From the NCBI RefSeq assembly GCF_002844195.1, contig NZ_PEND01000001.1:62001-126000 (forward strand): 64,000 nucleotides of DNA, in the 5' to 3' direction. The position numbers and the translations under genes are program-made. The stretch comes from Halegenticoccus soli. Its GTDB lineage: Archaea; Halobacteriota; Halobacteria; Halobacteriales; Haloferacaceae. Below are positions 1 to 8,030 of this stretch, piece after piece (position 1 is the stretch's first letter; every line of letters starts with the position of its first letter). A model generated the notes under the pieces. It was not told where the DNA came from. It searched no databases and saw only the letters and a program-made list of their open reading frames with translations.

Positions 1-758
1 CCCGCGACCTCGGCGGCCCGGTCGGGCGTGACGAACACGTCGATGTTCTTCGCGAGGCGGGGCTCGTTTCGGGCGAGGCCGCCGCCGACGCGGACGTTGA
101 AGCCCCTGACGTCCTCCCCGTCGATCTCCTTCGTCGCGGGCTCGAAGGCGAGGTCGTTGATGTCGCCCTGGCCGCAGCCCTCGCGGCAGCCGGTGACGCT
201 CACCTTCCACTTCCGCGGGAGGTTAGTGTGCTCTTCGTTCCCCTTGAACGCGTCGTGCAGCTCCATCGCCACGGGGAGGGCGTCGACGTGTTCGTGTTTG
301 TCCTTGCCGGCGACGGGACAGCCGACGATGTTTCGCCAGGAGTCACCGCAGGCCTGCTGGGTCGAGAGTCCGACCTCGTCGAGCTTCTCGAATATCTCGG
401 GCACGTCCTCCAGCTTGATCCAGTGCAGCTGAATCGACTGCCGGGTCGTCCAGTCGACCCAGGAGTCTCCGAACTCGGGGTTCGACGCCGGGCCGGTCGC
501 GTACTCCTCCGCGATGTCGGCGACGACCTCGGTCTGCCCGGGCTTCAGCACGCCATTCGGCGTGCCGATCCGCATCATGAAGTAACTCTCCTGGCCGTTG
601 CGCTGGTGGTACAGCCCCCACCACTTGAAGCGCTCGAACCAGGCGTCGTGCTCGTCTCCGGGGATAGACTCCCACCCCTCCTCCGCGAACTCGTAGAGGT
701 GGTCCAGTATATCGTTACCGTACACCTCCGACTTCCATTTTTCCACGTCGCTCGGCAT
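1..758 (-). CDS. Nitrite/sulfite reductase, N-terminal part (runs off the window)
   Basis: This is the first 252 codons of a siroheme/[4Fe-4S] nitrite or sulfite reductase; the 3' end lies outside the window. It starts MPSDVEKWKSEVYG at 758 and carries the ferredoxin-like half-domain, with the stretch ESYFMMRIGTPNGVLKPGQ and the motif TTRQSIQLHWIKLEDVP shared nearly word for word with the full-length paralogue at 54731-56500. The siroheme/cluster cysteines would lie in the missing part, so function cannot be checked. Family members reduce nitrite or sulfite by six electrons from ferredoxin; which substrate this copy uses is open. A CTTACG box at about 785 sits roughly 28 bp before the start, suggesting a leaderless transcript. 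The nas/nir inverted repeat seen before the paralogue is absent here. Confidence 0.93.
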   Translation of the reverse strand, partial: MPSDVEKWKSEVYGNDILDHLYEFAEEGWESIPGDEHDAWFERFKWWGLYHQRNGQESYFMMRIGTPNGVLKPGQTEVVADIAEEYATGPASNPEFGDSWVDWTTRQSIQLHWIKLEDVPEIFEKLDEVGLSTQQACGDSWRNIVGCPVAGKDKHEHVDALPVAMELHDAFKGNEEHTNLPRKWKVSVTGCREGCGQGDINDLAFEPATKEIDGEDVRGFNVRVGGGLARNEPRLAKNIDVFVTPDRAAEVA

Positions 759-856
759 GCTCTGGCCGTTCGTTTAGCCGGCGCACGTAAGGGCGCGCGC
801 ATGCCGTCAACCCTTCCCGGTGCTCCCTGAAAGAGGCAACATTTTCCTGTTCGACG

Positions 857-1192
857 TCAGCGGTGCGCGGCGGCGGTCGCGGCCGGGGCGACCTGCGGAC
901 ACAGGACGCTCTCGCGGTCGACGTCCCGGAACTCGCCGTCGACGACTCGACCGACCGGGAGCCAATCGGTGGTCGCCTTGGCGCCGCAGGCGATACACTG
1001 GCCGTAGGCACGAACCTCGACCGTTCGTCCGTCGACGCCGGTTTCGACGAACCCCTCGACGACCACGTCAGAGAGGTCACAGGAGCAGAAATTCCCGCCC
1101 GGGAACCGCCAGAGTTCGCTGACGCTCACTTCGCGCGTGTCGTTCACCGAGATCCACGCGCCGTCGTCCAGGGTGCGCAGGGCGACGCTCAT
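857..1192 (-). CDS. Small cysteine-containing haloarchaeal protein
   Basis: Predicted protein of 111 residues beginning MSVALRTLDDGAWISVND. I do not recognise the family. It has a CSC motif (FCSCDL) and a C-x2-C motif (GQCIACGAK), plus a late CPQ, which together could bind zinc. The ATG at 1192 was chosen because the frame further upstream turns into arginine-rich, low-quality sequence. It lies upstream of and parallel to the reductase fragment, about 98 bp away. No membrane segment or signal peptide is visible. The coding call rests on base use and an acidic product; no function is proposed. Confidence 0.65.
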   Translation of the reverse strand: MSVALRTLDDGAWISVNDTREVSVSELWRFPGGNFCSCDLSDVVVEGFVETGVDGRTVEVRAYGQCIACGAKATTDWLPVGRVVDGEFRDVDRESVLCPQVAPAATAAAHR

Positions 1193-1411
1193 CGCACTCC
1201 CGTTCTCCCTCGAACTACCTGTATGAGTCGGCAGCCGCAATTCTGCGTCGCCCCTGTGACGGCGTCGGCGGGGGACGATCGCCGGACGAAAGCGACCTTC
1301 CGGTGGGACTGACCGTCGAAGATGCCGGCAGAACCGTCCGGAATGCGGGAGCAATGGTAGTCCTTACAGCGAAAATCGACCTTATGCGGTCTCCCGTCCA
1401 ACGGTGCGTCG

Positions 1412-1519
1412 ATGAGTTCCATCGAACGAGATCGTAGCGACCGCGACCACGTCCCCGCGAGCGACGGCGCTTCCGCCGACGTCGCGCCCGAACTGTACGA
1501 GGGAGGGCGCGATCGATGA
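1412..1519 (+). CDS. Possible 35-residue leader or micro-protein
   Basis: A 35-codon ORF (MSSIERDRSDRDHVPAS...) that ends in an ATGA overlap with the next small ORF: its TGA is 1517-1519 and the next ATG is 1516-1518. The overlap suggests translational coupling. The product is acidic and low in complexity, with no recognisable domain. It could equally be a non-coding leader that happens to stay open. A CTTATG box at 1381-1386 lies about 28 bp upstream and supports transcription starting here. Confidence 0.4.
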   Translation: MSSIERDRSDRDHVPASDGASADVAPELYEGGRDR

Positions 1520-1659
1520 GCGACGCCGTGAACTGCGCCGAGGCGGAGGAGAGAGAGCGGCACGACGACCACCTCGCGGATCTCGAGGACGGATCGGGGT
1601 GCACCGAGATCTGGGAGCACCTCTCGGAGCGCCGCGAGCGGGCCGAAGTCGAGGAGTGA
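1516..1659 (+). CDS. Small acidic haloarchaeal protein (47 aa)
   Basis: Product of 47 residues, MSDAVNCAEAEERERHDDHL..., with two cysteines (7 and 29) and a C-terminal charged helix around EIWEHLSERRERAEVEE. Codon use is typical of neighbours (nearly always G or C in third position), which favours a real gene. It overlaps the preceding micro-ORF by four bases. The function is unknown. The stop codon region is repeated just downstream (see 1657-1684). Confidence 0.6.
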   Translation: MSDAVNCAEAEERERHDDHLADLEDGSGCTEIWEHLSERRERAEVEE

Positions 1660-1684
1660 CGGGGGTGTTCTGACGGGGGCGACG
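1657..1684 (+). repeat. Two 14-bp direct repeats that re-copy the stop codon
   Basis: TGACGGGGGTGTTC is followed directly by TGACGGGGGCGACG. The first TGA is the stop of the 47-codon gene. Two copies alone are weak evidence, but the arrangement matches stronger examples later in the window. Confidence 0.45.
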
Positions 1685-1754
1685 CGGACGCTTTGACGCG
1701 AGATTCGCCGCGCGGCGAGAGACTTTTGCTTCCCGACCCGAAAACCGACACCAC

Positions 1755-2435
1755 ATGACTGAGCAGTCCCGGCGGACGACGGGGCCGTCGGCTGATCGGG
1801 AGGAGCCGGTCGGCGAACCGGTCGTCAGGGCCGACCCGGCCGTCACGGGAGAACGAGCCAGAGAGGCGGTGGGATTCGACCCGGACGACCCGGAGAGCGT
1901 CTCGCTCGCCGCCGAGACGGTCCGGGCGTTCGCCGAAAACACGGTCGGATCGGAGGACAACGTCTACATGCTCCGCGGCGCCGCCGCCTGCGCCGCGCTC
2001 GTCCGCGGCGTCGGCTCGTACAAGGCGGCCGCCGAGCGCGCGGGCGGCGACGCGTCCATCTCGTTCATCCGGAAGTGGGCGCGGGTGCACGACCTCCCGC
2101 AGTCCATCCGTCGGCACGTCGCCCGCGGGCACATCGCCCCCACCGCGGCGAAGCACATCGCGCGCGTCTCGGGCGACGCCCGCTTTTACCTCGCGTGGGC
2201 GACGCTCGACAGCGGGCTGACGGTGCGGGAGGTCCGGACGCTCGCGAGCGAGATCAACAACGGCGCGTCGGCTCCGGAGGCGCTCCGCGCCCACGGCGTG
2301 CCTCTCGGTCGGCTCGAACTGACCCTCCCGCCGGAGCTGTACCTCGAACTCCGGCGGTGGGCGTCCCTGGAGAACCGAGAGCCGGGCGACGTCGTCGCCG
2401 ACGCGCTCGCTAATTACTTCGACGGGGGCGACTGA
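1755..2435 (+). CDS. ParB-like / ribbon-helix-helix DNA-binding protein
   Basis: A 226-residue protein. The first 45 residues are disordered. Residues about 50-175 form an all-helical region with the look of a ParB-type HTH (SIRRHVARGHIAPTAAKHIA, then LTVREVRTLASEI). The C-terminal part, LELTLPPELYLELRRWASL to the end, resembles a ribbon-helix-helix strand-helix-helix unit. I recall a haloarchaeal DUF7119 family with this build. It is probably a chromosomal DNA-binding protein, but the ParB N-terminal CTPase/nuclease domain is absent, so a segregation role is not implied. A CTTTTGC box at 1723-1729 sits about 30 bp before the ATG, suggesting a leaderless message. Confidence 0.8.
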   Translation: MTEQSRRTTGPSADREEPVGEPVVRADPAVTGERAREAVGFDPDDPESVSLAAETVRAFAENTVGSEDNVYMLRGAAACAALVRGVGSYKAAAERAGGDASISFIRKWARVHDLPQSIRRHVARGHIAPTAAKHIARVSGDARFYLAWATLDSGLTVREVRTLASEINNGASAPEALRAHGVPLGRLELTLPPELYLELRRWASLENREPGDVVADALANYFDGGD

Positions 2436-2689
2436 GCGGCGCGACTGTTCGTCGGCGAGAAACTCCCGGGCCGCCGCTGACGGTTTCTCGCGTCCGCTCG
2501 ACGCCCGGCCAGCGACGGTCTCGTTCGGGAAGTGCGCCTGTTCGATCGTCTCGGGTCCGACGAGGACGGTCGAGGCGCCGGGGTCGACATCGTGGCGCGA
2601 GTCGGCCCCGTAGGCCCCGCTGCCAGCGGTGAGGCCGTCACCCCACCGTTTCGGGTCGAACGCCCCCGTCTACAGATGAGCGCGGCAAG

Positions 2690-2775
2690 TGCCTCGGGGT
2701 CGTACGGAAATCCCCGCGAAGATTTCCGTGACGACGAGACGCCGTAGGCGTCTCGAACCACTTGACCCCGAGGCA
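2690..2775. ncRNA. Structured element: 12-bp outer stem enclosing two perfect hairpins
   Basis: Three nested perfect stems are visible. The outer arms TGCCTCGGGGTC (2690-2701) and GACCCCGAGGCA (2764-2775) pair over 12 bp. Inside, ACGGAAATC (2704-2712) pairs with GATTTCCGT (2721-2729), and CGAGACGCC (2735-2743) pairs with GGCGTCTCG (2747-2755). The result is a three-way junction of about 86 nt. It lies in the 461-bp gene-free interval between the ParB-like gene and tRNA-Lys; 2436-2689 otherwise holds only an unconvincing open frame that ends inside the second hairpin. It could be a structured RNA from either strand, or the folded end of a decayed IS200/IS605-type element. No target-site duplication or clear promoter is seen. 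Confidence 0.6.
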
Positions 2776-2896
2776 GTTCACCATAGGTCTCCGCCGGATC
2801 GTCCGGGGACGACGGGTGCGCGACGAGCCGTTCTGCGTCGGGGGTATGCGGGAGGATAGTAAACGCTTATGCCGCCGTGTCATCAAGTGCGGGTGA

Positions 2897-2970
<74 letters not shown>

Positions 2971-3081
2971 TTGTTACTCCGCGAGCGACAGCGAGCGGTC
3001 CCAACGCCCGGCGTGAGGAGCGAAGCGGCTTCGAGAAATCCGAAGGAGGCCGGTCGCGCGCAGCGAAACGAGCACGTCCCC

Positions 3082-3750
3082 TCAGTGTTCGTGCGGGAGG
3101 TGCAGTTCGAGGAGCGATTTCACGCCCCGACGGATCCGCTCCGACACCGCCTGCTGGCTGACGCCGATCTCCTCGCTCAGCCCGTCGACGGTGCACTTGC
3201 GAGGGATGTCGAAGTATCCGGCGCTGAAGGCCAGTTCCAACGCCTCGCGCTGTTTGTCCGTCAACAGATTCGCGCCGTCGCCCGCGGAGCCGCTCCTCTC
3301 GAAGGGGTACGCTTCCGAATAGAGCTTGTCGATGCGAACCGAGATGCCGTTTTCCTCGCAGTGGGCCAGAAACGAGGAGAGCGACGCCCGGTCCGGACTC
3401 CGGACGCGGAGCCGCCAGGTCGCCTCCCCCGGACGGCTGGTCGCCGTGAGAACCTGGATGCCGCGGTCCGCCAGGAGCTTCGAGACGAGCGGCGTGTCGG
3501 TTCTCGCCCTGACGTTGTACACCCGGACGGCGGGAAAGTCCACGATGCGCTCGAAGTCGGCGACGGACGGATCGGCGCGAAGCTCCCGCTCGAAGGCGTC
3601 GAAGTCGCAGTTTTCGACGACGAATCCCGCGCTGTCCGGCGAGGCCTGATACTGCACCGCGATCCGCGCCTCGGGGAGCTTCGGGAGCGCGTGCTGCGTC
3701 AACACCGCACCCGGTCCGGACACCTGAACCTCAGCGATGACTGATGACAT
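3082..3750 (-). CDS. Bat-type HTH_10 transcriptional regulator
   Basis: A 222-residue regulator. The N-terminal 150 residues form the two-part sensor region typical of bacterio-opsin-activator-like (Bat) proteins. The C-terminus carries the HTH_10 domain: LTDKQREALELAFSAGYFDI, then the recognition part LSEEIGVSQQAVSERIRRG. Family members regulate transcription in haloarchaea, often in response to light or redox, but the stimulus here is unknown. The ATG at 3750 is preceded by GGAGG (3765-3761, 10-nt spacing), so this transcript probably has a leader. Its HTH resembles that of the regulator at 4425-5078, which points to an old duplication. Confidence 0.88.
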   Translation of the reverse strand: MSSVIAEVQVSGPGAVLTQHALPKLPEARIAVQYQASPDSAGFVVENCDFDAFERELRADPSVADFERIVDFPAVRVYNVRARTDTPLVSKLLADRGIQVLTATSRPGEATWRLRVRSPDRASLSSFLAHCEENGISVRIDKLYSEAYPFERSGSAGDGANLLTDKQREALELAFSAGYFDIPRKCTVDGLSEEIGVSQQAVSERIRRGVKSLLELHLPHEH

Positions 3751-3760
3751 TGCCGTCTCG

Positions 3761-3803
3761 CCTCCTACCGTGATAGATAGTACCACACGGTCGGTAATAA
3801 GTA
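3761..3803 (-). promoter_or_regulatory. Promoter and ribosome binding site of the Bat-type gene
   Basis: On the minus strand a CTTATTA box (around 3797-3803) is followed by a leader containing GGAGG at 3765-3761, 10 nt before the ATG at 3750. Shine-Dalgarno motifs are uncommon among genes of this window, so the site helps fix the start. Confidence 0.5.
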
Positions 3804-4013
3804 TCGTCACGGGGAAACGTCGTCCGGACGCGAGCCGGCCCCGCCTCGTCCGACTGCAGTCGTGATCAGTCGGTGCTCGGCGCGAGAAGGTGGCGTTTGC
3901 GCGTGAGAGGACGCGTCGGCCGGTGAAGGGGACGTCGGATCGGCCGTGCGCGTTCGATCGTCGGCGACGGACGGGCGATTCAGGGGTGCCTCCGTGTCCC
4001 GTCCCGCCTCGGC

Positions 4014-4382
4014 TCAGAAACGATCGTAGATCCGAATGCGACCGTCGCTTCGGACGGCGACGGTCGCGCCTCCGTACTCGAAGGCTATCTCCCCTCTGAC
4101 GCTTCCGGGACCGTCCGACGAGGGGCCGAAGAGCGCGACTTCCAGCGCGTCGGCGTCGACGCGGTCGTACAGCGCCGAGAACCCGCTTTCGACCGGATCG
4201 ACCCCTCTCGCCGCCGCCACGGCGAAGACGACCGCGGAGCTGAGATCGAAGTCTTCCGCCGGATGATACCACGTCTCGTGGAGTACCCGCCCGCAGCCGG
4301 CGGTGCCCTCCTTTCCGCCGAACGGGGGAGCGGAACCCACGGTTTCGGTCGATTCTAACTCTTCGGCCACGTCGACACGCAC
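4014..4382 (-). CDS. HalOD1 output-domain protein
   Basis: The 122-residue product has the HalOD1 pattern: DLSSAVVFAVAAARGVDPVE, a middle LYDRVDADALEVALFG, and a terminal strand pair GEIAFEYGGATVAVRSDGRI. HalOD1 is a small haloarchaeal output domain usually found near signalling proteins; its activity is not known to me. The start is a GTG at 4382. It lies just after a Bat-type gene read in the same direction (43-bp gap) and before a second one, so the three may work in one signalling pathway. Confidence 0.8.
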   Translation of the reverse strand: MRVDVAEELESTETVGSAPPFGGKEGTAGCGRVLHETWYHPAEDFDLSSAVVFAVAAARGVDPVESGFSALYDRVDADALEVALFGPSSDGPGSVRGEIAFEYGGATVAVRSDGRIRIYDRF

Positions 4383-4423
4383 GGCGATCGACCGTGTAGT
4401 TCCGAGGGTTTAGCACTCAACCG

Positions 4424-4430
4424 TTTATAA
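4424..4430 (-). promoter_or_regulatory. TATA box for the HalOD1 gene
   Basis: TTATAAA on the minus strand overlaps the last codons of the upstream Bat-type gene and lies about 45 bp before the GTG at 4382. It implies a separate transcript with a short leader for the HalOD1 gene. Confidence 0.5.
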
Positions 4431-5078
4431 GCCGTCGGGGGCGATCGAGTTCCCGATGAGCGTCTCGTGCGCCCGACGGAGCCGGACCGACGCCGCCTGC
4501 GTCGAAACGCCGAGCTGGTTCGCCAGTTCGCCGAGGGTGATCTCGCGCGGCACGGCGAAGTACCCCTCCGCGAACGCTCTGGTGAGCACCTCCCGCTGGG
4601 GTTCCGTCAGGCCGAACGCGTCGCCGGGCAGCTCACCGCCCTCGCTGTACACCGCCCTGAGTCCGAGACCGATGCCGAGCGAGAGCACCCGGCTCCTGTA
4701 GGCGTGGAGCGCGTCGCGGTCCGGGAACCGCATCCGGAGCTCCCAGCCGTCGTGCGTCCCTCTCAGGTCGAGATTCATCGCGCCGACGTCGACGACCGCG
4801 GGGTACGCGGACGCGTCCCTGCCCGCCGCGGTGTACTCGACGCGGAAGAGCCGCCGTTCGCCCACTTCGACCAGCTCGGTCAGGTTCCGCACCGTCGGGT
4901 CCGCTTCGACCCCCGCCGCGAACGCCTCGAAGTCCGCCTCCTCCATCCAGAAAAACAGCCGTATCCCCCCCGAATCGCTCGTCTGCACGTCCTCCACGTA
5001 GGCGGTGCTCTCCGGGACCCTCGACAGCGCTTCGCGGAGAATGGGCGATTCGAGCAGGAACTCCGCGATGAGACTCAT
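4425..5078 (-). CDS. Bat-type HTH_10 transcriptional regulator
   Basis: A 217-residue paralogue of the regulator at 3082-3750. The C-terminal HTH_10 runs from LTEPQREVLTRAFAEGYFAV to LANQLGVSTQAASVRLRRA. The N-terminal sensor half is diverged and lacks cysteines or other obvious cofactor ligands. The ATG at 5078 opens the frame. Sitting head to tail with a HalOD1 gene and another HTH_10 gene, it probably belongs to the same sensory group; ligand and targets are unknown. Confidence 0.87.
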   Translation of the reverse strand: MSLIAEFLLESPILREALSRVPESTAYVEDVQTSDSGGIRLFFWMEEADFEAFAAGVEADPTVRNLTELVEVGERRLFRVEYTAAGRDASAYPAVVDVGAMNLDLRGTHDGWELRMRFPDRDALHAYRSRVLSLGIGLGLRAVYSEGGELPGDAFGLTEPQREVLTRAFAEGYFAVPREITLGELANQLGVSTQAASVRLRRAHETLIGNSIAPDGL

Positions 5079-5189
5079 CGGTTCCCTCTCGTCGCCGTTC
5101 CGCCAAATACTATTCTGTCACTCTCCGAACCGACCCGTCGGTTCGCCGGCCTCGGAGTCGGGTGGGGACCGCGGGCCCCCGACCCCGGC

Positions 5190-5672
5190 TCAGCCGAGGT
5201 TCTCCCCCTGATAGCTCCCGTCGTACGTGCCGTCGTGTCCGGCGTCGGCGAGAACGAGCTGGGCGATGCGCGCGCCCCGCTCCAGTTCGATGTCGTGGTG
5301 GACCTGCAACAGCCCTTCGCCCCTCCCCTCGTAGCCCGCGTCCCACACCGCCGTGTTGAGCATGCACGAGTTTCGCATGAGCGACGACCGCGGGTAGACG
5401 TACCCGACGTGCTCCTCGGGGATGCGGACCGTCTCGCCGTAGCGGACGACGTACCCGCCCGGCGGGAGGTAGTACGAGTCGGGGTCGTCCGCGCCGCTGT
5501 CGTCGGGCTCGATCGGCTGCCGCTCGCCGATCTCCTTGTCGTCGCGGCCGATCCGACCGGAGTTGATCTGCTCGAAGACGGCGTCGAGGGTGAGGTCCAC
5601 GCCGTTCGGCTGTACCTGCGCGTCCGCGATCGGCGTGACGTGCTCCGCGACGAACGTGCCGGGCTTGAACAT
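5190..5672 (-). CDS. dut: dUTP diphosphatase / dCTP-deaminase family protein
   Basis: A 160-residue enzyme of the trimeric dUTPase/dCTP deaminase fold that removes dUTP and so prevents uracil in DNA. It starts MFKPGTFVAEHVTPI; the core is YVYPRSSLMRNSCMLNTAVWDAGYEG, with the conserved serine and aspartate of the nucleotide pocket, and the terminal HDIELERGARIAQLVL strand. The deaminase and dUTPase branches look alike; the length and the tail favour archaeal dUTP nucleotidohydrolase. Residues upstream of 5672 in the same frame are arginine-rich and were left out. A T-run box around 5694-5702 suggests a leaderless transcript, divergent from aconitase. Confidence 0.85.
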   Translation of the reverse strand: MFKPGTFVAEHVTPIADAQVQPNGVDLTLDAVFEQINSGRIGRDDKEIGERQPIEPDDSGADDPDSYYLPPGGYVVRYGETVRIPEEHVGYVYPRSSLMRNSCMLNTAVWDAGYEGRGEGLLQVHHDIELERGARIAQLVLADAGHDGTYDGSYQGENLG

Positions 5673-5815
5673 GTCCGTGAATGCGAGACGGACCAAAAAA
5701 CGGTGACGAATCCCTCCGGGGATCGTAACTCGAATCCGCGTTACTGTTCGATCCTCCGCGAAAATTGCCGATCCGCCGGGGTTCCACACGGTTATTGGAC
5801 GGGGAACACGCGGGA

Positions 5816-5822
5816 TTTATAT
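5816..5822 (+). promoter_or_regulatory. TATA box of aconitase
   Basis: TTTATAT is centred 30 bp before the ATG at 5849, which places the transcription start at or next to the start codon. Confidence 0.65.
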
Positions 5823-5848
5823 CCGCGGAGGGACCATCCACGGACGAT

Positions 5849-7825
5849 ATGGGACAGACAATTACGGAGAAGATTCTCGACGATCACCTCGTCGAGGGGG
5901 AGCTGGAACCCGGAGAGGAGATCGGTATCGAGATCGACCAGGTGCTGATGCAGGACACCACCGGCACGATGGTGTGGCTGCAGTTCGAGGCGCTCGACCT
6001 GGACGACGTCCAGACCGAGCTCGCCGCCCAGTACTGCGACCACCAGACTTACCAGTTCGACTTTAAGAACACGGACGACCACCGCTTCCTCCGCTCCGCC
6101 GCGGGCACCTACGGCGCTCATTTCTCTCGCCCCGGCAACGGCATCTGTCACAACGTCCACAAGGAGAACTTCGCGGCGCCCGGCAAGACGCTCCTCGGAT
6201 CCGACTCGCACACGCCGACGCCCGGCGGCCTCGGCCAGCTGGCGATCGGCGCGGGCGGGCTCGACATCGCCGTCGCGATGGGCGGCGGCGCGTACTACGT
6301 CGAGATGCCCGAGATCGTCAACGTCCGCCTGGAGGGCGAACTCCCCGAGTGGGCGACGGCGAAGGACATCATCCTCGAGATGCTGCGCCGCCTCTCCGTG
6401 AAGGGCGGCGTCGGCAAGGTGTTCGAGTACACCGGTCCGGGCGCTGAATCGCTCACGGTCCCCGAGCGGACGACCATCACCAACATGGGGACCGAGCTCG
6501 GCGCGACCTCGTCCATCTTCGGCACGGACGAGAAGACCAGGGACTACCTCGAACGGCAGGGCCGCGGCGACGAGTACGTCGAACTGGCGCCGGACGAGGA
6601 CGCCGAGTACGCCGACGAGCTCGTCATCGACCTCTCGGAGCTCGAACCGCTCATCGCCCAGCCGTCGATGCCCGACAACGTCGTGCCCGTCCGCGAGGCC
6701 GCCGGCACGAGCGTCGACCAGGTCATCATCGGCTCGTGCACCAACGGCGGCTACGAGGACATCCTCCCCGCCGCGAAGATGCTCGAGGGCCGCGAGGTGG
6801 ACAAGAAGACCGAGATGATCATCGCGCCCGGGTCGAAGCAGGCGTCGGAGATTCTCGCCCGGCAGGGCTGGACCGCCGAGCTGATGGCTGCCGGGGTGAA
6901 CTTCTCCGAGGCCACCTGCGGCGCGTGCATCGGCATCGGGCACGTCCCCGCCTCCGACTCCGTCTCGCTGCGGACGTTCAACCGCAACTTCGAGGGGCGC
7001 TCCGGGATCGAGGACGACAACGTCTACCTCTGCTCGCCCGAGGTCGCCACCGCGGCCGCCATCAAGGGCGAGATCGTCGACCCGCGCGACCTGGCCGACG
7101 AACTCGGCGACCTCGAAGCGCCCGGCATCGAACTCCCCGACCAGTACGACGGCAGCAAGGCCGACCTCATCTCGCCCGACGAGGCCGTCGACGACGAACT
7201 GATCAAGGGGCCGAACATCGGCGACGTGCCGCTGAAGGAGCCGCTCGAGTCGCACCTCGCGGGACCGGCGCTCCTGAAGATGACCGACAACATCACGACG
7301 GACCACATCATCCCGGCGACGTCGGACATCCTCAAGTTCCGCTCGAACGTTCCGAAGCTCAGCGAGTTCACGCTGTCGCGCGTCGACGAGACGTTCGCCC
7401 AGCGCGCACTCGAAGCCGACGGCGGCTTCCTCGTCGCCGGGGAGAACTACGGACAGGGCTCCTCCCGCGAGCACGCCGCGCTGTGTCCGATGTACCTCGG
7501 CGTCGAGGGCGTCCTCGCGCAGAGCTTCGCCCGCATCCACAAGGCGAACCTGTTCAACTTCGGCCTCGTCCCGCTGACCATCGACGAGGACACCTACGAC
7601 CGCATCGAGCAGGGCGACGACATCGAGATCGTCGACGACGTCGGCGAGGGCGTCCGCTCCGGCCAGGAGGAGTTCACCGTCCGCGTGAACGACGACTGGG
7701 AGGCGACCGCCCGCCTCGACGCCTCCGAGCGCGAGCGCGAGATCCTCGCCGCCGGCGGCAAGCTCTCGTGGACCAAGCAGCAGCACGAGGGGAGCCGAGG
7801 CGGCGCCCAGCCCGCCGACGACTGA
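5849..7825 (+). CDS. acnA: Aconitate hydratase
   Basis: A 658-residue aconitase that converts citrate to isocitrate in the TCA cycle. The N-terminal three domains hold the cluster cysteines: Cys297 in GSCTNGG and Cys357/Cys360 in TCGACIG. Substrate-binding motifs are visible early (SDSHTPTPGG). The swivel domain carries GENYGQGSSREHAAL, whose serine-arginine pair is catalytic in the family. The length matches haloarchaeal aconitases. The ATG at 5849 is 27-30 bp after a strong TATA box, while further upstream the frame has no good start. It stands alone, divergent from the dUTPase gene. Confidence 0.97.
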   Translation: MGQTITEKILDDHLVEGELEPGEEIGIEIDQVLMQDTTGTMVWLQFEALDLDDVQTELAAQYCDHQTYQFDFKNTDDHRFLRSAAGTYGAHFSRPGNGICHNVHKENFAAPGKTLLGSDSHTPTPGGLGQLAIGAGGLDIAVAMGGGAYYVEMPEIVNVRLEGELPEWATAKDIILEMLRRLSVKGGVGKVFEYTGPGAESLTVPERTTITNMGTELGATSSIFGTDEKTRDYLERQGRGDEYVELAPDEDAEYADELVIDLSELEPLIAQPSMPDNVVPVREAAGTSVDQVIIGSCTNGGYEDILPAAKMLEGREVDKKTEMIIAPGSKQASEILARQGWTAELMAAGVNFSEATCGACIGIGHVPASDSVSLRTFNRNFEGRSGIEDDNVYLCSPEVATAAAIKGEIVDPRDLADELGDLEAPGIELPDQYDGSKADLISPDEAVDDELIKGPNIGDVPLKEPLESHLAGPALLKMTDNITTDHIIPATSDILKFRSNVPKLSEFTLSRVDETFAQRALEADGGFLVAGENYGQGSSREHAALCPMYLGVEGVLAQSFARIHKANLFNFGLVPLTIDEDTYDRIEQGDDIEIVDDVGEGVRSGQEEFTVRVNDDWEATARLDASEREREILAAGGKLSWTKQQHEGSRGGAQPADD

Positions 7826-8030
7826 GCGAGGTCAGCGTCGGTCGCGTCGACCACCGAGCCGGCGATGCCGATCCCCGAGCGGCCCGCCGCCGCTCGGAGC
7901 TGCGGACGACCGATCTCCGCGGATCGCTCCCGATCGTTCTCCGTTTTTCGTCGTTCCCGGGCGGCGGACGTATCACGAACGCGGCCGGTGAGCCGTCGCG
8001 CTTTTGGAGATCTAACGCCTACCGGACGGC

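Noticed and set aside
2532-2747. 71-codon plus-strand frame before tRNA-Lys
   Set aside because: No family match, and it ends inside a hairpin of the structured element. It could be the relic of a transposase tail, but nothing proves it.
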